Source: DATDPM01 sp963841995 (GTDB lineage Bacteria; Pseudomonadota; Alphaproteobacteria; DATDPM01). Taken from it: a DNA stretch of 64,000 nt. The stretch covers positions 1-64,000 of the forward strand of contig CAWJEX010000004.1 in the NCBI GenBank assembly GCA_963841995.1, given 5' to 3'. Positions 35,340 through 44,801 of this stretch are shown here, piece by piece. The notes under the pieces are model-generated. The model did not search any database, was not told where the DNA came from, and was given only the letters and a program-made list of their open reading frames with translations. Position 1 is the first letter of the stretch. Each line of letters begins with the position of its first letter. Both the position numbers and the translations under genes were made by a program.

Positions 35340-36440
35340 CTACACGTTGAATCGGAAATGGACGACGTCGCCGTCGGCCATCACGTATTCCTTGCCTTCG
35401 AGCCGCATTTTGCCGGCGTCTTTGGCGCCCTGCTCGCCGCCCGCAGCGACGTAGTCGTTATAGGCGATCACTTCGGCGCAGATGAAACCGCGCTCGAAAT
35501 CCGTATGGATGACGCCCGCCGCCTGGGGTGCCGTGGCCCCGCGCACGACGTTCCAGGCGCGGGCTTCTTTGGGGCCGATGGTAAAGAAAGTGAGGAGATC
35601 GAGCAGATGCGAGCCGGCGCGGATGACCCGCGCCAATCCGGTTTCATCGAGGCCGAGCGAGGCCAAAAATTCCCGCCGCTCCGTCTCATCGGAAAGCTGT
35701 GACACCTCGGCTTCGATGGCAGCGGAAATGACCACGCATTCGGCGCCGGTTTCCGCCGCGCGCTTGGCGACCGCCGCCGAATGGACATTGCCGGTCGCGG
35801 CCGATTTTTCATCGACATTGCAAACGTAAAGAACTGGCTTGGCGGTGATGAGTTGAAGCTGGCGGAACAGGGGCAAATCGTCCGGCGAAACCTTGACGGT
35901 TCTGGCTGGTTTGCCTGCACGAAGAGCCGCCAGCGCCGGTTCGGCAACGGCCAATAAAGCCTTCGGTTCCTTGTCGCCGCCTTTGGCTTTTTTGGCGAAG
36001 CCATCGGTGCGGCGCTCGAGGAATTCGAGATCGGCGAGCATCAATTCGGTTTCGACGGTATCGGCATCGCGCAGCGGATCGACCGAGCCTTCGACATGGA
36101 CGATGCCGCCGTCCTCGAAACAGCGGAGCACATGGACGATGGCGTCGACTTCGCGGATATGGGCGAGAAATTTATTGCCCAAGCCTTCGCCCTTGCTCGC
36201 ACCCCGCACCAAACCGGCGATATCGACGAATTCGAGCTGGGTCGCGATGATCTTTGCGGATTTGGCGAGGTTGGCCAGAACATCGAGCCGTGGATCGGGC
36301 ACCGCGACGCGGCCGACATTGGGCTCGATGGTGCAGAATGGATAGTTCTGCGCCTCCGCCGCCTGGGTGGCGGTCAAGGCATTGAACAAGGTCGACTTGC
36401 CGACATTGGGCAGGCCGACGATCCCGCAGTTAAACCCCAT
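35340..36440 (-). CDS. ychF: redox-regulated ATPase YchF
   Basis: The 366-residue Obg-family protein has GLPNVGKSTLFNAL (about 9-22), NYPFCTIEPNVG (about 32), FVDIAGLVRGASKGEGLGNKFL (about 71) and the NVDE motif in place of NKxD, which makes it prefer ATP. The C-terminal TGS region ends with AWNVVRGATAPQAAGVIHTDFERGFI and GKEYVMADGDVVHFRFNV. It binds ribosomes and influences stress responses. Its start overlaps the pth gene by 11 bases. Confidence 0.97.
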   Translation of the reverse strand: MGFNCGIVGLPNVGKSTLFNALTATQAAEAQNYPFCTIEPNVGRVAVPDPRLDVLANLAKSAKIIATQLEFVDIAGLVRGASKGEGLGNKFLAHIREVDAIVHVLRCFEDGGIVHVEGSVDPLRDADTVETELMLADLEFLERRTDGFAKKAKGGDKEPKALLAVAEPALAALRAGKPARTVKVSPDDLPLFRQLQLITAKPVLYVCNVDEKSAATGNVHSAAVAKRAAETGAECVVISAAIEAEVSQLSDETERREFLASLGLDETGLARVIRAGSHLLDLLTFFTIGPKEARAWNVVRGATAPQAAGVIHTDFERGFICAEVIAYNDYVAAGGEQGAKDAGKMRLEGKEYVMADGDVVHFRFNV

Positions 36441-37029
36441 CGTCGGTATCGGCGGGTTTCGGCGGCGGGGCGAGGCTGGCTACCTTGGTCATGAAGCCAT
36501 TGGCGTCACCGGCGAGCAGCAAGGGCAACGCCTCGGCGACGGCAGGAAGGGTCGCCGACGGCCAGGTTTCGTCGTCGCGGGAAAAATTCTGCAGCACGTA
36601 GTTGACCACATCGCCGCCCACTTCTGGCCGGCCGACGCCGATCCGGATCCGCCAATAATCGGCGCCGACATAGTCGTCGATGCTGCGCAACCCGTTATGG
36701 CCGGCGCTGCTGCCGCCGATTTTGGCGCGGATCTTGCCCGGACGAAGATCGATTTCGTCATGGATGACGAAAATCTCGGAGGGCGGAACCTTATAGAAAT
36801 TCGCCGCCTCGGCGACGGATTGGCCGGAATCGTTCATATAGATTTGCGGTTTCAGGATGGAAAGCTTGACGGTTCCGACCGAGCCTTCGCAATAAAGGCC
36901 CTGAAATTTCTTTTTGAAGGGCGGGAAAGAATAGGCGGCCGCGATCTTATCCGCGGCCATGAAGCCGACATTGTGGCGGTTGCGCGCGTAATTCCGCCCG
37001 GGATTGCCGAGCCCGACCAGAAGCGGCAT
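36430..37029 (-). CDS. pth: peptidyl-tRNA hydrolase
   Basis: Starting at MPLLVGLGNPGRNYARNRHN, the 199-residue protein has the catalytic His in NRHNVGFM (about 20), LKPQIYMNDSGQSV (about 65), IHDEIDLRPGK (about 94) and GGSSAGHNGLRSI (about 111). It frees stalled peptides from tRNA. A longer upstream frame is a shadow of rplY. The rplY-pth-ychF order is a common operon. Confidence 0.96.
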   Translation of the reverse strand: MPLLVGLGNPGRNYARNRHNVGFMAADKIAAAYSFPPFKKKFQGLYCEGSVGTVKLSILKPQIYMNDSGQSVAEAANFYKVPPSEIFVIHDEIDLRPGKIRAKIGGSSAGHNGLRSIDDYVGADYWRIRIGVGRPEVGGDVVNYVLQNFSRDDETWPSATLPAVAEALPLLLAGDANGFMTKVASLAPPPKPADTDDGV

Positions 37030-37051
37030 CGCGCAACTCCCGCATTCCGGA

Positions 37052-37774
37052 TTATTTCTTCTCTTTCTTTTCCTTCTTTTCTTTTCCGGCAGGCTCTTCG
37101 GCCTTGGCTTCGGCGCCTTCCGCCTGTGCGCCTTCGGCGGCAACGGCTCCGGCTTCGCCTTCCGCGGCAACCGCGGCGGCCGCCGGCTTTTCTTCTTCGA
37201 CCGAGGTGACGGTCGGCGCCGCGATACTGGCGATGGTGAAATCGCGCCCCGTGATGGTGGGCCGGACACCCGCCGGCATCGTGACCTTGCTGATGTGAAT
37301 CGAATCGCCGATATCGAGGCCGGTTAGATCGAGAGTGAAGGCCTCGGGGATTGCCGAGACCGTGCACACCACTTCGATTTCGTGGCGGACGATGTTGAGC
37401 ACGCCGCCGCGCTTGATGCCTGGCGAGGCGCCTTCGTTTTCGAAATGCACCGGCACTTGAATCCGGATCCGGCTGTCCGGCTGAACCCGCATGAAATCCA
37501 CATGCACCGGCGCTTCGGTGACGGGATGAAACTGCACCTCGCGGGGCAGCACCTGAATTTTTTTGCCGTCGAGCTTCAGATGCAGCGGCTTCGAGAAGAA
37601 GTTCGGCTGGTGAATCGCCAGGCGGATCTCGCGATCGTTGACGCTGATGAGCAGCGGTTGTTCGGTGCCGCCGTACAGGATTCCGGGCACGAGCCCCGTT
37701 CGCCTTGCGGCGCGGGCGGGGCCTCTCCCGGCACACTCGCGGGCCCGGATCTCCAAAACTCCTGCTTCAGCCAT
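37052..37774 (-). CDS. rplY: 50S ribosomal protein L25/general stress protein Ctc
   Basis: The 240-residue protein is the long CTC form. The N-terminal L25 domain has GPARAARRTGLVPGILYGG (about 18-36) and PLHLKLDGKKIQVLPREVQFHPV; the beta domain follows to about residue 190. The C-terminal 50 residues are a low-complexity Ala/Glu/Lys tail ending in repeated KEKK. It binds 5S rRNA. It is the first gene of rplY-pth-ychF. Confidence 0.96.
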   Translation of the reverse strand: MAEAGVLEIRARECAGRGPARAARRTGLVPGILYGGTEQPLLISVNDREIRLAIHQPNFFSKPLHLKLDGKKIQVLPREVQFHPVTEAPVHVDFMRVQPDSRIRIQVPVHFENEGASPGIKRGGVLNIVRHEIEVVCTVSAIPEAFTLDLTGLDIGDSIHISKVTMPAGVRPTITGRDFTIASIAAPTVTSVEEEKPAAAAVAAEGEAGAVAAEGAQAEGAEAKAEEPAGKEKKEKKEKK

Positions 37775-37844
37775 CGTAACTCTCCTTAAAATCAGCCGAG
37801 GGCTCGAAAGCCGCGCAGCTCAAAATCTTAAATCTCAAAAATCC

Positions 37845-38777
37845 CTAATCGAACAAACTCGAAACTGATCGTTCCTCATTGATCCGCCGGATCGCCTCGC
37901 CCAATAACGGGGCAATCGGCACGATTCGGATATTCGGCGCGTTCCGTTCCGCCTCGGTCGGCTGGATACTGTCGGTGATCACCAGCTTCTTAAGCGGCGA
38001 ATTGACGACCCGCGCGACCGCGCCGCCCGAAAGAACCCCGTGTGTCACATAGGCGGACGCGCTTTCGGCCCCGGCGTCCACCAGGGCCTCGGCGGCGTTG
38101 CAAAGCGTCCCGGCCGAATCGACGATATCGTCGAAGAGGATGCAGGTCCGCCCTTTGACGTCGCCGATGAGGTTCATGACTTCGGAGACGCCCGCGCGTT
38201 CGCGCCGCTTATCGATGATCGCAAGGTCGGCGTCAAGCCGCTTGGCGATGGCCCGGGCCCGTACCACGCCCCCCACATCGGGGGAAACGATGACCAAATC
38301 GCTACCGTTATAGTTCTCCTGGATATCCTTAAAAAACACCGGGGCGGCGAACAGATTGTCGGTCGGGATGTCGAAAAACCCTTGGATTTGACCGGCATGG
38401 AGGTCGACGGTTAACACCCGGTTGGCCCCGGCGGCGGTGATCAGATTGGCCACCAGCTTGGCCGAAATGGGAGTCCGGGGGCCGGATTTCCGGTCCTGCC
38501 GGGCGTAGCCATAATAGGGGATGACGGCGGTCGCGCGCTGGGCCGATCCACGCTTCAAAGCGTCCAGAGTCACCAGCAATTCCATGAGATTGTCGTTGGC
38601 CGGGAAAGACGTCGACTGAATGACGAAAACGTCTTCGCCCCGGACGTTTTCGAGAATTTCGACGAACACTTCCATGTCGGAGAATCGCCGCACCGCGGCG
38701 TTGGTCTCCGGCAAACCGAGATAGCTGCAAATGGCCTCCACCAGAGGCCGATTGCTGTTGCAGGCGATGATTTTCAT
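37845..38777 (-). CDS. prs: ribose-phosphate pyrophosphokinase
   Basis: The 310-residue protein shows YGYARQDRKSGPRTPISAKLV (about 95-115), DLHAGQIQGFFDIPTDNL (about 129-146) and the PRPP loop DDIVDSAGTLCNAAEAL (about 216-232). It makes PRPP from ribose-5-phosphate and ATP for nucleotide, His and Trp synthesis. It lies 70 bases before rplY on the same strand, a classic neighbourhood. Confidence 0.97.
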   Translation of the reverse strand: MKIIACNSNRPLVEAICSYLGLPETNAAVRRFSDMEVFVEILENVRGEDVFVIQSTSFPANDNLMELLVTLDALKRGSAQRATAVIPYYGYARQDRKSGPRTPISAKLVANLITAAGANRVLTVDLHAGQIQGFFDIPTDNLFAAPVFFKDIQENYNGSDLVIVSPDVGGVVRARAIAKRLDADLAIIDKRRERAGVSEVMNLIGDVKGRTCILFDDIVDSAGTLCNAAEALVDAGAESASAYVTHGVLSGGAVARVVNSPLKKLVITDSIQPTEAERNAPNIRIVPIAPLLGEAIRRINEERSVSSLFD

Positions 38778-38922
38778 GCCAACCGTTCCTGATTCCGGCG
38801 CACGATTCGATCATAGGTGAGGCCGTGGCCGGGGCGCCCGCAGCTGACCGATCCCCCGTTAACCCCTGCGGCGCGCGCGGAATGTATCAGGCGCATGGCA
38901 GGGTGTAAACGCCGATGCGCCG

Positions 38923-39813
38923 CTATTGCGCCCCGGAATTGCCGTAGAAATGCTTGGAATTGTATATGGTTAACTGACGCCGCCGGGATTTGCCGGTCAC
39001 GAATTCGAGGGTGATTACGGAGAGACAGCGGCCGTAATCCGGCTCGCCCCTGATGACCGACCGGCGGTAGCTGAAAAACCGCTTCTCCTCGCCGAAGGTG
39101 TCGTAGGGGATGCGCCCGGCCTTGGTGATTCCGGCGTCCTGACAGCGGCGCAGCACATAGCCGACAAGGTCGAAAAGAAAGTGCCCGGGCCGCCGCGCCG
39201 GGGCGAAGAGGTCGTCATCGCCCACCCGGTCGGCATGGAACCGTTCATCGTCGAGCTTTCGGTCAAGAAGGAGCGGTCTTCCGAGAATAAGGGCGGGAAA
39301 TTCCGGGCCGACTTCGTAAGATCGTTGGGCGATGGCCGGGCCGATTCCGGCAATGATCGATTCGGGCTTCGCGCCGAGTTCGCGCATTTTGCCGACCACG
39401 GCGGCGACGATCCCGGCTTTCGCCCCGCGCCATCCGGCGTGGGCGGCGGCGATCACGCCCGCTTCGGGATCGGCAAGCAAGACCGGCGCGCAATCCGCGG
39501 TCAGAATGCCAAGGGCGATGCCCGGACGCTTCGTTACCAATCCGTCGACCTTCGGCGAATCTTCATACCGCCAGGGCTTGTCCACGATCGCCACATTCGG
39601 GCTGTGAACCTGATAGCCGGTGACGAGGGTTTCGGGTGGCAGGTCGAAATGGGAAAGCGCGATCACCCGGTTTTTTGCGACATCGGCCGGATCGTCATGG
39701 GAGCCGAAGCTGCAATTGAGCGATGCGTAAAGCCCCTTGCTGACGCCGCCTTCGCGGCTGAAGAAGGCATGACGCACACGGGCGGCGTCGTTCAATGTTC
39801 CCAAGCTAATCAC
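38923..39813 (-). CDS. pgeF: peptidoglycan editing factor PgeF / multicopper polyphenol oxidase-like
   Basis: The 296-residue protein of the LACC1/YfiH family has the zinc ligands in GYQVHSPNV (His about 69), LTADCAPVLLAD (Cys about 106) and AAHAGWRGAKAGIV (His about 124), and QRSYEVGPEFP near 163. Members act as purine nucleoside phosphorylases and prevent misincorporation of amino acids into peptidoglycan precursors. The C terminus carries about 30 extra residues after the DYGRCLSVITL ending. It follows the MidA-family gene by 13 bases. Confidence 0.92.
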   Translation of the reverse strand: MISLGTLNDAARVRHAFFSREGGVSKGLYASLNCSFGSHDDPADVAKNRVIALSHFDLPPETLVTGYQVHSPNVAIVDKPWRYEDSPKVDGLVTKRPGIALGILTADCAPVLLADPEAGVIAAAHAGWRGAKAGIVAAVVGKMRELGAKPESIIAGIGPAIAQRSYEVGPEFPALILGRPLLLDRKLDDERFHADRVGDDDLFAPARRPGHFLFDLVGYVLRRCQDAGITKAGRIPYDTFGEEKRFFSYRRSVIRGEPDYGRCLSVITLEFVTGKSRRRQLTIYNSKHFYGNSGAQ

Positions 39814-39826
39814 GATTAGAGGGCCA

Positions 39827-40960
39827 TCACCCGTCGAGATCGGAATCGAAGCCGGCAGGAATGAGCGACGGATCGGCGACCGCCAGCACTTTGAACAGGG
39901 TGCCCATCTTATCGCCGTTGATCAAGCGGGCGAGGGCGGTCGAAATTTCTTCTGCCCGATCGGGGCGCGCCTGGCTCAATCTTTCGGCGCGTTGCGCGAT
40001 GCCAAGCCGGCTCAGGAATTCGCCCTGAGTCGCGGGACCCCGGCATCGAACACCCTTGGCTTCCGCAGCGCGGATCAGCGCCGCGAAATCCACATGGGCG
40101 GTGACGTCGGCCAGCCCCGGATCCGCCAGGGGGTCGTGATAGCGATGGCCGCGCACGGCTTGCAGCGTGTCGCCGATCGCGCTGGTCCCGTGCCCATAAT
40201 CGATAACGAGGGCAGCGCCCCGCGATGCGGCAATATCGGCGGCAATCCGTTCCATCAGGGCACACGCTTCGAGGCCGATTTCGAAGATCGATCCCGGCGG
40301 CGCGTCATGCAATGCCGGCGGGACTTCCACGCCGATCGGCGTCGGCTCGGCCGCGGCGACGAAGAAGAACGCTTGTGCTGCGGAATCGAAGCCGACCATC
40401 CGTTCCCGCCAGCCGGAACCGGTTTTCACCAGCTGATGAACCGGCAGCGCGTCGAAAAATTCATTGGCGATGACGATGAGAGGTGCCGCCCCGTCTTGTG
40501 CCGCCCCGTCTTGTGCCGACCTGTCCGATGCCGCCGCCGCGGCGAAAGTCGTGTGCCATTCCGCCGCAACCCCTTGCAGTGCGGTTTTTTGCAACATGCG
40601 GAGCGTTGGATTCATCTCGACCAAGCGAAGACGCGCCGCGTTCTGGAATTCGGGACGAATCGCCGCCACGCGCCATAGATCGGCCACGAGCGTCCCGCGC
40701 CCGGGGCCGAGCTCGACCACGCGCAGAATTTCCGGCGAACCCAATTGCTCGAAAAGATCGACGCACCAGAGGCCGATCAGTTCGCCGAACATCTGGCTGA
40801 TATCGGGAGCGGTGACGAAATCGCCTTCCGCGCCGAGCGGCATGCGCCGCGCGTAATAGCCGAATTCCGGATCGGAAAGGGCGGCCGCCATGTAGGCCGC
40901 GACCGAAATCGGCCGCGATTGCGCGATGCGTTGCGCAATCCGGGCCCCAAGCGGCGTCAT
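39827..40960 (-). CDS. SAM-dependent methyltransferase, MidA/NDUFAF7 family
   Basis: The 377-residue protein has the MidA layout: YYARRMPLGAEGDFVTAPDISQMFGELIGLW (about 36-66), VVELGPGRGTLVADLWR (about 81-97), IVIANEFFDALPVHQ (about 163) and VIDYGHGTSAIGDTLQAVRGH (about 255). In eukaryotes the homologue methylates an arginine of complex I subunit NDUFS2; a like role in bacteria is inferred. A 15-bp tandem duplication gives AQDGAAQDGAA in a loop near residue 155. It lies between lgt and pgeF. Confidence 0.9.
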   Translation of the reverse strand: MTPLGARIAQRIAQSRPISVAAYMAAALSDPEFGYYARRMPLGAEGDFVTAPDISQMFGELIGLWCVDLFEQLGSPEILRVVELGPGRGTLVADLWRVAAIRPEFQNAARLRLVEMNPTLRMLQKTALQGVAAEWHTTFAAAAASDRSAQDGAAQDGAAPLIVIANEFFDALPVHQLVKTGSGWRERMVGFDSAAQAFFFVAAAEPTPIGVEVPPALHDAPPGSIFEIGLEACALMERIAADIAASRGAALVIDYGHGTSAIGDTLQAVRGHRYHDPLADPGLADVTAHVDFAALIRAAEAKGVRCRGPATQGEFLSRLGIAQRAERLSQARPDRAEEISTALARLINGDKMGTLFKVLAVADPSLIPAGFDSDLDG

Positions 40961-40970
40961 GACTGCGGCG

Positions 40971-41816
40971 TCATGACTTGAGCCTGACCGCGCGCGTGAA
41001 GAGCCATATCCCGCCGATCACCAGCGGCACCGAGAGTATCTGTCCCATGGTGACGCCGCCGGCGAGAAATCCAATCTGGGCGTCCGGCTGGCGGAACAAC
41101 TCGGCCACCGTCCGCGCGATTCCGTAGCCGGCGAGAAAGGCGCCGGTGATCAAGCCCGGCTTTTCCAGCCCTTTCATCGGGAACGCCAAGAACCAGAGAA
41201 TGAGGAACAGCACGACGCCTTCGAGCCCGGCTTCGTACAATTGGCTAGGATGGCGCGGCTCGGGCCCCCCATTGGGAAAGACCATGGCCCACGGAACGTC
41301 GGCGGCGCGGCCGAAGAGTTCGCCGTTGATGAAATTGGCGACGCGGCCGAAGAAAAGCCCGATCGGCGCCGCTGGACAGATCACGTCGGCGAGGGAGAGA
41401 AAAGGAATCCTGTGATGGCGCGCGAACAACGCAATTGCCGTGACCATGCCCATGAACCCGCCGTGGAACGACATGCCGCCGCGCCAGACCGCGAAAATTT
41501 CCAGCGGGTGCTCGAAATAGAAATCCGCGTTGTAGAACAGCACATAGCCGGCCCGGCCGCCGACGATGACGCCGATAATCGCCCAAAACAGAAAATCGTC
41601 GATCTGGGTCCGGGTGAACGGAAAGGGGGACCGCGCCGAAAGCAGCAGGCAATAGCGCCAGCCAATCAACAGTCCCGCCACATAGGCGAGGGCGTACCAG
41701 CGGATCGCGAACCATCCTAATTGCAGGGCAACCGGATTGATCGCCGGAAAGGCGATGGCGGCAATCACCGGCGCCGTCATCGCCCCCATCATCGCCCCCA
41801 TCATCGGCCCCATCAT
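40971..41816 (-). CDS. lgt: prolipoprotein diacylglyceryl transferase
   Basis: The start at 41816 overlaps the hldD stop (ATGA), which favours coupled translation; an ATG at 41780 is possible. The 281-residue protein has about seven membrane helices and the motifs MSFHGGFMGMVTAI (about 110, catalytic His), GLFFGRVANFINGELFGR (about 150) and PRHPSQLYEAGLEG (about 185). It transfers diacylglyceryl to the lipobox Cys of prolipoproteins. The first 12 residues are three copies of MMG(P/A), from a 12-bp tandem repeat. It precedes the MidA-family gene by ten bases. Confidence 0.95.
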   Translation of the reverse strand: MMGPMMGAMMGAMTAPVIAAIAFPAINPVALQLGWFAIRWYALAYVAGLLIGWRYCLLLSARSPFPFTRTQIDDFLFWAIIGVIVGGRAGYVLFYNADFYFEHPLEIFAVWRGGMSFHGGFMGMVTAIALFARHHRIPFLSLADVICPAAPIGLFFGRVANFINGELFGRAADVPWAMVFPNGGPEPRHPSQLYEAGLEGVVLFLILWFLAFPMKGLEKPGLITGAFLAGYGIARTVAELFRQPDAQIGFLAGGVTMGQILSVPLVIGGIWLFTRAVRLKS

Positions 41817-42799
41817 CGGTAAGGATCCGGGCCGGCGAGATAGTCGCGCACATAACGCGCGACCCCTTCTTCGAGAGAGGCGAAGGGATCGGTGAATCCG
41901 GCGGCCCGGAGCCGCGTCATCGTGGCTTCGGTGAAATACTGGTATTTGGCGCGGATCTCGGACGGCGTGTCGACGAAGCGGATATTGGGTTCCTTGCCGA
42001 GGGCGCGGAAAACGGCGCGGGCCAGATCGAGGAAGCTCCGCGCCTTGCCGGTGCCGAGATTGAACAAGCCGCTGACCTCGCGATTGTCGAGCAGCCACAG
42101 CATCGCGGCGGCGCAATCGCCGACCCAGATGAAATCGCGTATCTGCCCGCCATCGGAATATTCAGCGCGGTGCGAGCGGAACAGCGTGGCCGGCAATCCG
42201 GCGGCGACATCGGAATAGATCTGATGCACGACGCTTTTCATGGCGCCCTTGTGATACTCGTTCGGGCCGTAGACGTTAAAAAATTTCAGGCCGGCCCATT
42301 GCGGCGGCTGCGCGCCGCCGGCGGCAACCAGCCGCGCCACCCGCCGGTCGAAGGCGTGCTTGGTCCAGCCGTAGAGATTGAGCGGGTGCAGCTTCGCCAA
42401 TCCCTGCGGCGAGCCGTCGTCATCGAATCCGTGGGCACCGTCGCCATAGGTAGCGGCCGACGACGCGTAAATGAATCGCACGCGCTGCTCGCTGCACCAT
42501 CGCCAGAGCGACAGCGAGAGTTCGAAGTTGCTGCGGATCGTAAGATCGCCGTCGGTTTCGGTGGTCGAGGTCACCGCGCCGAGATGGACGATTGCCTGAA
42601 TCCGGCTTTCGTTGAGATCGAGAAATGTAAAGAGGCCTTCAGGAGAGACGAAATCGGCAATCTCATGTTTGGCGAGATTGCGCCATTTGTCGCCGTGGCC
42701 GAGCCAGTCGCAAACCACGATGTCGACGGCGCCCCGCTCGGTCAGCGCCGCCGCAAGATTGGATCCGATAAACCCGGCCCCGCCGGTAATAACGATCAT
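41813..42799 (-). CDS. hldD: ADP-glyceromanno-heptose 6-epimerase
   Basis: The 328-residue SDR protein has the NAD(P)-binding GGAGFIGSNLAAAL (about 6-19), the catalytic YGWTKHAFD (Tyr about 143) and GLKFFNVYGPNEYHKGAMKSV (about 170-190), typical of HldD/RfaD. It epimerises ADP-heptose for the lipopolysaccharide inner core. It overlaps lgt by four bases. No other LPS gene is nearby. Confidence 0.93.
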   Translation of the reverse strand: MIVITGGAGFIGSNLAAALTERGAVDIVVCDWLGHGDKWRNLAKHEIADFVSPEGLFTFLDLNESRIQAIVHLGAVTSTTETDGDLTIRSNFELSLSLWRWCSEQRVRFIYASSAATYGDGAHGFDDDGSPQGLAKLHPLNLYGWTKHAFDRRVARLVAAGGAQPPQWAGLKFFNVYGPNEYHKGAMKSVVHQIYSDVAAGLPATLFRSHRAEYSDGGQIRDFIWVGDCAAAMLWLLDNREVSGLFNLGTGKARSFLDLARAVFRALGKEPNIRFVDTPSEIRAKYQYFTEATMTRLRAAGFTDPFASLEEGVARYVRDYLAGPDPYR

Positions 42800-43001
42800 C
42801 CGTTGCGTGCCCCCGGCGGACCAATCCCTAGCAGCAATGTCTGGCAGTTATAGGTCGCGGTATAGGGGGCCGCAAGCTTGGTTGCCGGGACCCTTGTGCG
42901 ATCGCACAAAATCTGCCGCGATCGCCTATAATCAAGAAGCCGGAAAATCCGCTGTCAATGGATCGATCTCCGGAACGGCCAAATTCAAGAAAGGATTCGC
43001 C

Positions 43002-43259
43002 ATGCAAATCGACAACCGGCTGCTCGACGATTTTGCCCGTGTCACCAGCGGCGCGCTCGGCATGATGGCGCGCCTCAAAGACGAGGTCGCGGTGCTCGTG
43101 CGCCAGCAGATGGATAATATCCTTGGGCGGATGGAATTGGTCACTCGCGAGGAATTCGAAGCGGTGAAGGAAATGGCGGCGAAGGCGCGCGCCGAGCAGG
43201 AGAAATTGACCGAGCGCTTGGCCAAATTGGAATCGCGCCTCGGCCCCGGCGGCAAGTAG
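43002..43259 (+). CDS. ubiK: UbiK accessory factor (BMFP family)
   Basis: Starting at MQIDNRLLDDFARV, the 85-residue protein is a helical BMFP-domain protein with VTREEFEAVKEMAAKARAEQ (about 48-67) and LTERLAKLESRLG, a trimeric coiled coil. In E. coli UbiK assists aerobic ubiquinone synthesis. After the TAG stop the same frame continues for 16 sense codons of Lys/Ala/Pro-rich sequence (starting RAKEHAKKPQ), like the tail seen in some relatives. The Shine-Dalgarno is AAAGGA. Confidence 0.88.
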   Translation: MQIDNRLLDDFARVTSGALGMMARLKDEVAVLVRQQMDNILGRMELVTREEFEAVKEMAAKARAEQEKLTERLAKLESRLGPGGK

Positions 43260-43484
43260 CGCGCCAAGGAACACGCCAAGAAACCGCAAAAGGGCGAGCC
43301 CGCGCCGTAAAACCGCGAGCCGTGTCCGAACTTCCATTCCCCTATTGCACGGGTGCCGTCAATCTGGCACCGTACTGCTAATGGTGTCTGGCTCGTAGCT
43401 GCTCCACAATATCTCGCAGCCTATGAGCCGATAGGGGGGTTCGGCCGGCGGCACCCAACGCCCGGCCTACAAGAGGAGGACAAC

Positions 43485-43988
43485 ATGTCCACTCTGTCTG
43501 CAGAAATCTCCGAATCCGGATCCAATCCCATCGATCTCATCGAGGAAATCATCGGCGCCAATGAGTGGCCGTTCCAGCGCGCCGGCGAAAACGACTTGAT
43601 GGCCGAGGTGGCGGGTCGTTGGTGCGATTACCGGCTCCATTTCGGATGGATTCCGGAGATCGGTGCCATGCAGTTTTCCTGCGCCTACGACATGAAGGTA
43701 ACCGACCGCAAGCGCGAGGCGGTTTATCCGCTGCTGGCCCTGGTCAATGAGCGAATCTGGCTTGGGCATTTCGACCTGTCGGGCGAGGGCGGTTTACCCT
43801 GCTACCGGCACGCCATGCTGCTGCGGGGGGCGAGGGGCGCCAGCGTCGAACAGCTCGAAGACCTCGTCGACATCGCCTTCAACGAGTGCGAGCGGTTTTA
43901 TCCCGCCTTTCAGTTTCTGTTGTGGGGCGGCAAGAATGCCGCCGAGGCGATCGAGGCGGCGGTGGTCGAGACAGTCGGCGAGGCATGA
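43485..43988 (+). CDS. YbjN domain-containing protein
   Basis: The 167-residue acidic, soluble protein has the YbjN fold: IDLIEEIIGANEWPFQRAGENDLMAEV (about 15-40), WCDYRLHFGWIPEIGAMQFSC (about 46-65) and IWLGHFDLSGEGGLPCYRHAML (about 84-105). Its Shine-Dalgarno AGAGGAGG is strong. The stop overlaps the proC start (ATGA), so the two are co-translated, a common arrangement in alphaproteobacteria. YbjN proteins may be chaperone-like or sensory; the role here is unknown. Confidence 0.9.
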   Translation: MSTLSAEISESGSNPIDLIEEIIGANEWPFQRAGENDLMAEVAGRWCDYRLHFGWIPEIGAMQFSCAYDMKVTDRKREAVYPLLALVNERIWLGHFDLSGEGGLPCYRHAMLLRGARGASVEQLEDLVDIAFNECERFYPAFQFLLWGGKNAAEAIEAAVVETVGEA

Positions 43989-44801
43989 CCCCGAAATCCG
44001 GCCCGGTGCTCCTCGTTGGGTGCGGGCGGATGGGCGGCGCGCTCCTCAGGGGCTGGATCGGCCGCGGAATCCCGAAAATTCAAATCACGGTCATCGAGCC
44101 GGAAACGGCCTTCCGGGCAATGGTCGAAGCCGAGCACGGCGTCACCGCAATCCGCGACGCGTCGGAGATCCCGCCTGCGCTCAAACCCGCAGTGATCGTG
44201 CTGGCCGTCAAACCGCAGATCATGGATCAGGTGCTCCCGCCTTACGCCCGCTATTCCGAAGCGGTGTTCTTGTCGATTGCGGCTGGCAAGAAAATCGCCG
44301 CCCTTAAGGCGCTTCTCGGCACCGGCGCGATTGTCCGGGCGATGCCGAATTTGCCGGCCGCCATCGGCCAAGGGGTGACCGTCGCCTGCGCCGATCCGAG
44401 CGTCGGGGCGGAGGCGCGATCGCGGTGCCGGGAGTTGCTGGCCGCGGTCGGTGAGGTTGCCTTCATTGAGAACGAGGATTTGATGGACGCGGTGACGGCG
44501 GTTTCGGGAAGCGGTCCGGCCTATGTCTTCCTGCTCGCCGAATGCCTGGCCGAGGCGGGCGCTGCCGCGGGCCTCGATCCGGAACTCGCCCTCAAACTGG
44601 CTTGCGCGACGATCGCCGGGAGCGGCGCGTTGCTGAGCCAGGTCCGGCGAGGCGCCGGCGCGCCTCCGCGAAAACGTGACGAGCCCAGGCGGCACCACCG
44701 CCGCGGCGTTGGCGGTGCTTATGGCGAATGAGGGCATGCCCGATTTGTTGAAGCGCGCGGTCGCCGCCGCGGCGAAGCGCTCGCGTGAATTGTCGTCTTA
44801 A
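43985..44801 (+). pseudogene. proC: pyrroline-5-carboxylate reductase, frameshifted
   Basis: The protein has VLLVGCGRMGGALLRGW (about 8, NADPH binding), VLAVKPQIMDQVL (about 70), IVRAMPNLPAAIGQG (about 115) and AVSGSGPAYVFLLAE (about 175). It breaks after GALLSQ: CAGGTCC (44639-44645) read as CAGTCC restores SGEAPARLRENVTSPGGTTAAAL and the ending KRSRELSS at 44801, about 271 residues in all. It performs the last step of proline synthesis. The break is probably an error in the sequence. Confidence 0.9.

Noticed and set aside
36430..37269. N-terminally extended peptidyl-tRNA hydrolase (280 aa)
   Set aside because: The extension is the Lys/Pro-rich shadow of rplY; the family start is at 37029.
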